Source of the DNA: Ditylenchus dipsaci
Lineage: Eukaryota; Nematoda; Chromadorea; Rhabditida; Anguinidae
NCBI GenBank assembly: GCA_004194705.1
Contig: SADC01000603.1
Coordinates: forward strand, 1-64,000
DNA length: 64,000 nucleotides
Reading direction: 5' to 3'
Shown: piece by piece, positions 56,704-64,000 of the stretch
How positions within the stretch are numbered: position 1 is the stretch's first letter
Layout: every line of letters starts with the position of its first letter
Made by a program: the position numbers and the translations under genes
Notes under the pieces: model-generated
Told to the model about the DNA's origin: nothing
Database searches by the model: none
The model's input: only the letters and a program-made list of their open reading frames with translations

Positions 56704-57319
56704 TTCAGTACAATTGACTCAACTGCCTGTTTTGAAAGCCCGTGACCCTAAAAAAGAAAAAAATTTCGCTCCAAGTGGTCGACCACTTGGTTTGGTTGGT
56801 TGAGACTGTAAAATTAAGCCCGCAAAATTTTTCGAAATGCACGAATTTGAAAAGTGTAGACCGATTCGTGTGTGAGCCGATTCGGTGTGGATCAATTCGA
56901 TTAACGCCCCAGGATACCACTACATGAGCACCACCACCGAAGTAGCACCACCCAGGAAAAGCTGCCTTAAGCTGCCTGAGGACCATTACCTGAGTACCAA
57001 CACCTGGGGTTTCCCGCTGGCTCGAAGTGTTTGGGTAGTTTTGGGTGAATTTGGGTAGTTTTGGTGAATTTGGGTGGTTTGGGGTGGTTTTGGGTGTTTT
57101 AGGTGCTTTGGGGTGGTTTTGGGTGTTTTGGGTGGTGTGGGGTGGTTCAGACACAATCTGAAAATTTCGCAAAAAAACAACAGGGGGGACCAAGGCAATC
57201 TTAGAATGAAAAGCACGAAACGTTTCGTCCTTTTTTTTCATTTGAAAAAAGTGCTGAAACGTCCCTTTACCAAATTTCGAAGCTCGAGTCGGAGCAGGAG
57301 TGAAGTTTTAAAGGGGTGG

Positions 57320-57575
57320 GGTATAGAGTGGCTTCCATGGCGCAGTGCGTAAGCGTTTGCGCTTTTTGACCCAAAATGGTGTTGTAGGTTCGATCCCGCG
57401 TGGTGACATGTCACGCCATATTCGGAATCAGCGACCCGAATTACCCTTGTAACTGGTCAAACAAGCCAAAATAAATAGCATGCCACCACGTGGGATCAAA
57501 CCTGCAACACTAATTTTGGGCCATAAAACACAAACTCTTACGCACTACGCCACCGAGGCCACTTTTACAAATCGA
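57320..57575. mobile_element. Head-to-head pair of tRNA-derived SINE copies
   Basis: The + copy has CCATGGCGCAGTGCGTAAGCG and GTAGGTTCGATCCCGCGTGG (57337-57400), then body cggaatcagcgacccgaat and ctggtcaaac. The minus copy (57478-57565) reads CGGTGGCGTAGTGCGTAAGAG and GCAGGTTTGATCCCACGTGG. The two heads face outward around a shared body and would fold into a hairpin. Confidence 0.75.
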
Positions 57576-59028
57576 AATTGTTCCCCTTCCCCTTTAAGGT
57601 TCACGGCTGGTTCCGACTCAAACCGATGCTCATTGATCGAGAGTCGACAGTACTTTCATTTATTTCGCAGCACTTGTCATTTTTTATTTGATAGTTTTAA
57701 AGTTGTAAGTTTTGCACTTTTAACTCATTAAGCATTTACCTAACAAAAACATTTCTCAGTTTTATTCAATAAATATCCTTATTTTTAATTTTTCTCAGAA
57801 ATCATCCTAAATAAACATGTGTCCATCATTTTTTGCCCACTTTGTGACGTCTAAAAAGAAGTTCCAGTCAATGCATCTAATTAATTATGCAGTTCTGGAC
57901 AACTACATAATTATATACACACATATAAAGAGGGCCAAAAAACTTCTAACTTCTATGTGGGTAATCTTCAGAGGCTGTTCGTGCCAGACCCTACTAAAGA
58001 TGTTTGTGTCGGCTTTAAAATGAAATCACTACCATTTTTTGTTTACTTTTTGTTTGTACTTTGTTGACGTGATTTACTAAAAAGATTTGGACTTTAGTTT
58101 TTAAATATTTTTTATCCTATCAAAAATGGCTAATTGGATAGCTTTAATAAAAAAATTAGCTGCAATTATTTTTTTTGCTGATTTAAGTTGTTAGAGAAGA
58201 GATAATAGTGCAGTTTCACAAATTTGCAGATTTTTAAGCTGGCTTTGCAGAGGTCTCCATTAGAAGTAGTGGTGATACCTAATTTTTTAAAATATTTTGT
58301 ACATTTTTCGAGAACAACATGGGTTCTTTTATAAATAAAACTCCTGAAACCTTGTTTTATCAATGTCTAAGCATGTTTCAGGCGCTTTGGAAAAAATGAA
58401 AGAAATGTACGGACTTTTTTGAGCCCTCCTTCCATTTTTTACGAAATATTAAAACTTTGTCGGATAACCGACGAAAATGTTGCGATTTTGTAATAGGAAA
58501 GTGGACGGTCAGCCACTGAAATCTCAGCTTTCTAATGACACCAAATTTTGAAAGGATCCATTGGAAAAGTTGGATGAAATTTCAAAGGACGATTTTTTGA
58601 AATTCCGGACGGCGTCCGACGGGTACCCAACTATGACCATAAGAGATAGGATTGGAATTTCGAATTTTTCTACTCGGGCCGGTTTGAATATAGTCAACCA
58701 ATTTTACATAGTCAACACGTCTTACATAGTTGACCGGTGCCTGGTTGGAAATTTTGATTTTTGTGAAGTTCCCATTGCCATAGTGAAGACAGTACTAAAA
58801 TGAGAAAACAACAAGAAATTATTGAAAAAAGTCTTAGTTTTTTTTTCGAAACATGCTCCAAGCAAGAAAAAAAATGACCAAGTTGACAAGTTTATAGTGA
58901 TGTTGCTAGGCCTGTCGCTTATTTGCAATATTTTACAAAGCCTCGAAATTTTTCGAGTTTTGGGGTCCAAAACTCGAAATTGAGGCCTCGACTCGACAAA
59001 CCTATTTATTATTGTAAATTATACTTAG
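57576..59028. other. Intergenic, no gene recognised
   Basis: 58515-58545 has a single tctcagctttctaatga repeat half. 58680-58735 has three gtcaac/acatagt words. Other open frames lack domains or splice sites. Confidence 0.4.
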
Positions 59029-59179
59029 TAGGGTTGGATTCGGTTGGTTTTTTTGGATCGGTTTAAAATAACCGGTATTTTGCTGTACCCGGTTTTCGCT
59101 TTTCCTGTTTTTTTTTAAACCGGTTTTCGGTTTATTTCCAAAAACCCGGGTTTCGGTTAATCGACCGAATCCAACCTTA
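59029..59179. mobile_element. hAT-like MITE, TAGGGTTGGATTCGG ends
   Basis: TAGGGTTGGATTCGGTTGG and aatcgaccgaatccaacctta are inverse. The 8-base flanks atacttag and tactgtag are similar but not equal, so an old duplication is possible. The core repeats aaccggttttcggttt. Confidence 0.75.
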
Positions 59180-60228
59180 TACTGTAGAGTAAAAATAACT
59201 AACTTTAATCCTTTCCTTTTTTCCTATTTTAGTGATTTTCGTTTGCGCAGTTCCGGTCATTAAGAACTTATTTTACTTTTTTAATTATCATGATAGTCTC
59301 GACTAATGATAGCCTTTTGGTGACAAAAAATACAATTTTTCTATGCATTCAAACATGTTACTGAAAATATCTTTATGTTTAAGAAAAAATGTATTTTCTG
59401 GCAAATACTAGCCTTTTATTTTGAATAACATTTTTTGTTTTTTTTTAAATTTATAAATTTTTATTTCATATTTAAAATATTGACGTGACAACTCATTCCC
59501 TGCGCAGTCGACTAAGTTGATCCTGAGCCACATAAAACATCGCCCCCCCCATCACCGTAATCATAGTCAATATCACTATAATACACAGGGGGACAAGGCA
59601 CTTTTCAAGAAAAAACAACAGGGGACCAAGGCAAGAATGTTTCTCCCTAAAGATGTATAGGGCCTCGTGGTTAAATGACTCCTAAGTTATTTTCATATGT
59701 TTTAAACGATAAGAAACTATTTTTGGAATTTTTTCTACATAAAAATCAGTTTCTTAAAAAAATTTTTTGACCAAAATTTGACTAAACCATGATTTGCCTT
59801 GGTACCCCCCCCCCCCCCCAAGCAAAAAGTCAAATTTAGGTCAAATTCTTTTTCAAAAATCAGTTTCAAGTGCTCCTTGTTTTCTGAAAGTCTCCTCAAA
59901 AATGACTGTCTCTTTTTTCGAACCCCAATAAATAAAACTTCCCAAAATTGAATCTGATCTTTAGTTAGAGAATAGCTGGATATGCAGATTACTTTTTAAA
60001 CTTTTAGTTTCTTTTATGAATAAATAAACTTTCTAGTTATGACTCCTGTAGTCTGTCTTCAAAAAAGTAGAATTAATTGGGAATATGCGCCTCGTCTAGT
60101 TAATATGTGAGAATATTAAGTGTTGCGCTTTTGATATATATTCTTTGACACTTCTTATAAATGTGTTTTAAAGAATTGCTTAGGCTTAGTGTCCTACTTT
60201 TTAAAAATTGTTGTTTTGCATTACAGTA
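59180..60228. other. Intergenic with motif fragments
   Basis: 59555-59640 has atcaccgtaatcatagtcaa and two inverse caggggaccaaggca motifs; 59790-59825 has gccttggtaccccc and a C-run. These are ends of elements like 50842-51083. No gene seen. Confidence 0.45.
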
Positions 60229-60297
60229 CAGTCAACCCCCACTATAGTAACACCCCAAGGCCAGTCCCGAGGGGTGTCACTATAGCGGGGTTGACTG
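60229..60297. mobile_element. Minimal pogo-like hairpin
   Basis: TA|CAGTCAACCCCCACTATAGTAAC faces gtgtcactatagcggggttgactg around a 25-base centre. The left TA is clear; the right flank is TT. At 69 bases it is little more than its two ends, 58 bases upstream of the 60355 start codon. Confidence 0.75.
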
Positions 60298-60354
60298 TTT
60301 GCTTGTTTTACAGTTGTCTTCAATTTTAGGACTATCATCTTACCCAAAAGCAGA

Positions 60355-62586
60355 ATGTATTCAAACAGGCAGTCAACTTTATTTTTGGCCACTATTGCTG
60401 TACTACTCGGTCTTTTTGTAAATGTATTTTGCGCACCTGTGGCCAGCAAGTCTAACAAAGGTTATTGCTTTAAGATTTTTCTTTTTTACTTTTTATTGAT
60501 TCAATTGCCATTAAATCCCCTGCCTTAAATGAATGTCTAGAAAATAGGTAAATCTAAATGTCACCAGTTTTTGGAAAAGCCAAATTCAAAAGCGCCGGTC
60601 AAAGCCAAAAACACAAAGCCAAGTTTTGGCCGACCGAAAATGCGCGTCCAAGGCCAAATTATGGACGGCCAAATAATTTCGGCCAAATTTCGCCAGTCAA
60701 AATTTGGCTTTGTGTTTTTGGCTTAGGCTTTGGCTTTTCCAAAACTGAATGTAACCTATATTATTAATAAAGAATTAACTCTAGAAAATACAGTAAAATA
60801 GAACTGTATAGCCAGGGTGCCCAACTTGGCTATTTTAAAAGTTTTATCTTTTTCGACGGCTGGCCTTTTTCCTTGAGCTGACTAAAAGGTAATATGCTCC
60901 TGAAATTTTTTCTTATACTTTTATATTTTTTGAAAACTAAAAGTGCCTAAATTTCCTTCAAATTTTTCAATATTTTGAACTAAAGCCTTTTTTCGAACGG
61001 CGCTGCCTTTTTCAAAAATTTTTGGTTGGGATCCCTGTGTATAACCTTCTTTTACGGCGAGTCAGCCTTCTTCTATACGAAAAACATTTTCGGATTTTTA
61101 CACTTAAGTAAAGGTTGAAATTTGGGAAGGAGTAGTCGGCACTATTCTTGTTGGTACTCCCCCCCCAATCATAGGATTTTTTTTCAAAATTTTTTAAGCT
61201 ATTTTTCGAATTTTTTTGAACTGAAAATCATTATTAATGCTTTTTATTGAACAATGGTGTGGTTAATTTAGCATGGACGAGTTAAAAGGATTCAATACGA
61301 AGCTTCTTTATTAAGTTTTGGCTTTTTCTGATGACCAATTTATCAAATGGCTTCAATCTAAGAATTTGCTTTTTACAACTAGACAGTGTCCAGGAAAAAA
61401 GATTTAGAAAAATGAAATAAAATGTTAGCGTTTACAAACATACCATGAGAAAAAGCATTAATAATGATTTTCAGTTCAAAACAATTCAAAAATAGCTTAA
61501 AAATTTTTAAAAAAATCCTATGATTTGGGGGGTACCAACAAGAATAGTGCCGAGTAGTCATTTTTGATTTTTCGAAGAAAAACTTTTTCGGTTTCGTGAC
61601 ATCTATCGAACATTGATTTTTTACTCCTATCAATGATTTTTCGTAAATTTCGGCTTTGCACCATAATACGGGGATCATGGTTTTAAAATATAATTACCGT
61701 ATTTCTCTAATGGAAGTAACCACTCTCACCCTACCCTTCCCGGTTCAAAATCGTGTTCTCGGCATTGTATTTTTAACCTGATTTGTGATTACTGATCCTG
61801 TTGCTACTCATTTTGTATCCAGTGAGATGAGCTACAAAACGGGTGTTAACTTTCATTGAGAAATACTTCAAAAAGTGGGTCAAAAACACAATGCCAAAAA
61901 CACGAGTTTGAATTAGGGGGTCCCCTTCTATTAGAGAGAATACGGTATGTATGTGTATTACCGTATTTCCTCTGATTGCCGCCCCGGGGCGGCAATTAGA
62001 AGCATGCAATTTTTTGAAACTTCAAGTGGTTCAAACTCGTGTTTCCATTTACTGTCTGAGCTGTGTAAAAAGTGCCTGTTAGATTTTTGAAATCCCTCGC
62101 AGGCACTTTTTAGACAACTCGAACAGTAAATAAAAACAAAAATTTTAGACCACTTGAAGTTAGGGGGCGGCAATTAGAGGAAATACGGTAAATATATATA
62201 TAATTTGTGTGTTCAGCAAGCTTATCAGCAGCCAGTAGTAGGTCACCACTTCCATCTGATTTACACAAAAATGACATGGTCAAACGCTTTAACTTCAATT
62301 TTATGAGGACATGGCAGGTAAAGCAAAGCAAAAAGTTAAAGCAAAAATGCTGTATTTTTCACAGCCCCTGACTATCTATGAGCCAGTGCCAGTTAGTCGC
62401 CTTAATGTCCAACAAGTTAGATTTAAAATCTTCAAACAGACTTTGTTTAACTTTCTTTTTGAGGAAGATGACCAGATCCAAGAGCTAGCTAACAATGAAG
62501 AAGAACAAAAGAGGGATGACCAGCGCAGGACATTCAACGCAGGTTGTTGTGCATGGCAGCCATGGCCAACCTTCAGCTTGCAATGA
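60355..62586 (+). CDS. Secreted peptide precursor (three exons), possibly CRF/DH44-like
   Basis: Exon 1 (60355-60460) starts MYSNRQST, then LFLATIAVLLGLFVNVF and CAPVASK, a clear signal peptide, and ends in phase 1. Exon 2 (62217-62317) follows gtgtgttcag and joins in phase: SLSAASSRSPLPSDLHKNDM, VKRFNFNFMRTWQ. A 47-nt intron (62318-62364, ending ttttcacag) leads to exon 3: PLTIYEPVPVSRLNVQQVRF, a basic/hydrophobic helix, DDQIQELANNEEEQKRDDQR, RTFNAG, and a stop at 62586, giving about 148 residues. VKR, QKR and QRR are possible processing sites. PLTIYEPVPVSR matches the P-L-S-I-x-x-P-x-x-V-x-R start of insect DH44, and DQIQ..AN recurs after it, but spacing is seven residues longer. No further homology is claimed. 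Intron 1 (1.76 kb) holds two mariner-like MITEs and a hairpin. AATAAA lies near 62693. Confidence 0.55.
60551..60752. repeat. Palindromic GGCCAAA-rich element in intron 1 of the peptide gene
   Basis: cagtttttggaaaagccaaa...gccaaaaacacaaagccaa faces ttggctttgtgtttttggc...ggcttttccaaaactg. The centre repeats ggccgaccg / cggccaaat. No target duplication is evident. Confidence 0.8.
61697..61945. mobile_element. Mariner-like MITE (TA-CCGTATTT family)
   Basis: CCGTATTTCTCTAATGGAAG and cttctattagagagaatacgg are inverse ends with TA on each side. The interior is unlike the next element. It lies in intron 1 of the peptide gene. Confidence 0.85.
61961..62188. mobile_element. Mariner-like MITE, close copy of 41621-41868
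   Basis: CCGTATTTCCTCTGATTGCC and ggcaattagaggaaatacgg are inverse ends with TA on each side, 15 bases from the preceding MITE. The interior (gcatgcaattttttgaaact, then gctgtgtaaaaagtgcctg) is nearly the same as 41621-41868. It ends 28 bases before exon 2 of the peptide gene. Confidence 0.88.
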
Positions 62587-62599
62587 CATATTTTAGTAG

Positions 62600-63169
62600 C
62601 CAAATTTTGAGGAGCTTTGGCTATTGCAGATTATGGGTAGTTGTGCTGATTACAAGTGATTTGATTCATGTCTTAATCATTTGGTCGTTGAAATAAAATT
62701 ATGAATGAATATTAGTTTAAAACTTATTTTAAACCACTTCCAATTATCAATTTTCTGTGAACCATATGTCCTTTTGTAGCCTTGCTCATGCCACAGCAAA
62801 TGTTCATTAACTTTTAAAACTGATATAAAAATTACAAATCAATTGACAAACCAAAAAATATGCTATTTGAAATCCGGAATTTCAGTTTCTGTTAGGTTAA
62901 TTATAAATGGCAATTTTTTGCAAAAATGTGCTTTCTTCATTTGATTAAGCAAACCTGAAATTCTGACACGAGTGCCCGGTTGCATAAACCTTTTTAAAAT
63001 CGGTCCATTTTTTGAACTGATTCTTTTTCCAGGAAGACTACCTTTAAAATATAATATTCATATTTAAAATATAAATTTCATATTTTAAAGTCTGTTTGTT
63101 CGATTCCGAGATTGATAAAGTCTTCCTACAAAAAATCGGTTTCAAAATTGGACCGATTTTAAAAAGATT
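62600..63169. other. Region 3' of the peptide gene; diverged hairpin
   Basis: aataaaatt at 62693 may be the poly(A) signal. 62985-63040 (tgcataaacctttttaaaat, then cggtccattttttgaact) is inverse to 63135-63175 (aaaattggaccgattttaaaaagattttatgca). No second gene seen. Confidence 0.45.
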
Positions 63170-63408
63170 TTATGCAATCGTGCACAGATTCGCGTTTTAC
63201 GTAGTCGATTTGCTCACAAAGCTGCTCTTAAATTTTAAAAAATACTGTCAAACTTCAAATTCCGTTCAGAGCAACAAAGATTTAATTTAACGAAAATTCG
63301 GTGTTCGAATAATTTTTGTACGGGTTTTGAAATTTCACAGTGATTTTTAAAATTTCAAATCGTTTTTATAAGCAAATCGAACACGTAGAACGCGAATCCG
63401 GTGTCAGA
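63170..63408. repeat. Snap-back repeat with GATTCGCGTTYTACGTRGTCG arms
   Basis: cagattcgcgttttacgtagtcgatttgctcacaaa faces tttataagcaaatcgaacacgtagaacgcgaatccgg. It is related to 23603-23815 and to single arms at 16674, 18208 and 24233. Confidence 0.7.
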
Positions 63409-63744
63409 ATTTCAGTGTGTAGTCGAAATCTTTTTCGAATCTGTTTTTTATGTATTTTAGAGACTTCCTTTTACCACTTCAAAGTTCTTTTAAATTTTAA
63501 ATTGAAAGACTAAGTGGTGCAGTTTTTTCGCTCTTCCGTACGGTGTGAACTAGTCTACAAACAAACAGCCAGAACACCCGTGATTTTGCATATTTAGTAA
63601 AAAGCGACGTCTTTGAAAAATGGCAGGATTGTTTCTGTGACCTGAAATATAGTATTTATTATGATAAGTGGCTGAGCTATATCTACCCTCTCTCTTCTAA
63701 CAGTGCCCCTTAAAGGGGGGATTCTTTTCTTGACTGAATATTAT

Positions 63745-63994
63745 GGGAGAGGAGAAGAATGGGCCATTTCAAATTGCGCCTATGCAAATGCGCCATTTCA
63801 AATTGGTCCAATGCAAATTGGGCCGATTTCAAAATGGGTCACGATTTTGAATCAAACAACAGTTAAAAATTGCTAATAAGTTGGCGCAATTTGAGTTGGC
63901 CCAATTTGAACTTGGCCAAATTTGAAATGGCGCAATTTGCATTGGCGCAATTTGAAAATGGCCCAATTTGAAGTGGCCCATTCTTCTCCTCCCC
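63745..63994. mobile_element. MITE, GGGAGAGGAGAAGAATGGGCC ends
   Basis: gggagaggagaagaatgggcc and ggcccattcttctcctcccc are inverse ends at the far right of the window. Inside, ATTTCAAATTG and GGCCCAATTTGAA words alternate in both orientations, so the whole 250 bases can fold back. A relic lies at 1421-1556. Confidence 0.85.
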
Positions 63995-64000
63995 ATATTT

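Larger units (their letters stand above)
55285..57262. mobile_element. 2-kb composite element with ~250-bp TIRs
   Basis: gtttcagcacttcttttcaaatg, GACGAAACGTTTCGTCC, tcattctaagattgcc and ggtcccccctgttg are followed by gattgtgtccgaaccacccc; the mirror image runs inward from 57262. Behind these lie ACCACCCCAAAACC-rich DNA (55452-55575) and its inverse (57005-57150). The inside holds three copies of the aagtggtcgtccacttgg palindrome repeat, a 21-bp minisatellite and a tRNA-like block. No transposase recognised. Open frames are Pro/Thr repeats. Confidence 0.8.

Noticed and set aside
55448..57241. Pro/Thr/Asn-rich ORFs up to 178 codons
   Set aside because: They read through the CCACCCCAAAACC-rich arms of the composite element and carry no domain; the opposite-arm ORFs are the same sequence inverted.
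1..64000. CRISPR array or prokaryotic operon
   Set aside because: Repeats are contiguous or inverted without unique spacers, and genes have GT-AG introns.

Overview
This is eukaryotic DNA from a small-genome invertebrate. It is strongly AT-rich and very dense in short DNA transposons. Only a few interrupted genes can be read. Where exon joins can be checked by reading frame, most introns are 36-79 nt, many are 44-54 nt, and acceptors are of the TTTTAG/TTTCAG kind. Helitron termini end in CTAG, and TTAGGC-like blocks occur. Together these fit a nematode-like genome best, but no rRNA, mitochondrial gene or spliced leader is present to prove the group. I see no prokaryotic genes, no CRISPR and no viral genome.

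Genes. (1) 25110-25440 (-): two 3' exons of an unrecognised protein. (2) 25816-26807 (+): two exons of another unrecognised protein, divergent from the first. (3) 27680-33892 (-): seven exons of purine nucleoside phosphorylase, with a one-base frameshift in exon 4 and a ruined exon 6, its introns filled with transposons. (4) 40240-41331 (+): a complete six-exon gene, every join in phase, for a 273-residue protein with a C-terminal coiled coil. (5) 43167-43352 (-) and 43419-43623 (+): a citrate synthase C-terminal fragment beside a lone exon that may be astacin-like. (6) 49099-50632 (-): a secreted Gly/Asn/Gln-rich protein in six exons with two single-base frame breaks. (7) 60355-62586 (+): a signal-peptide exon joined in phase to two further exons, reading as a secreted peptide precursor with dibasic sites and a weak CRF/DH44-like pattern.

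Mobile DNA. 1-6845: two Helitron 3' ends, a ~130-bp tandem repeat and a 71-bp satellite. 7026-16600: inverted-repeat elements, several with target-site duplications (TSDs), two of them carrying arrays of a 76-bp unit, plus a hAT element with transposase relics. 17832-20618: a three-deep nest of insertions, each with its target duplication intact. 32690-33475, 35670-36785 and 47352-47956: further nests. 38086-40092 and 44959-46826: two MULE-like elements, each with a broken transposase between inverted repeats that contain minisatellites. 55285-57262: a 2-kb composite inverted repeat. Mariner-like and pogo-like MITEs and a tRNA-derived SINE family are scattered throughout. A short motif reading GCCTTGGTCCCCCTGTTG recurs at more than fifteen places inside the arms of otherwise different elements.

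The window reads as a transposon-saturated region in which a few short-intron genes survive. Frame breaks in otherwise coherent genes mean either young pseudogenes or indel errors in the assembly, and sequence alone cannot decide between these.
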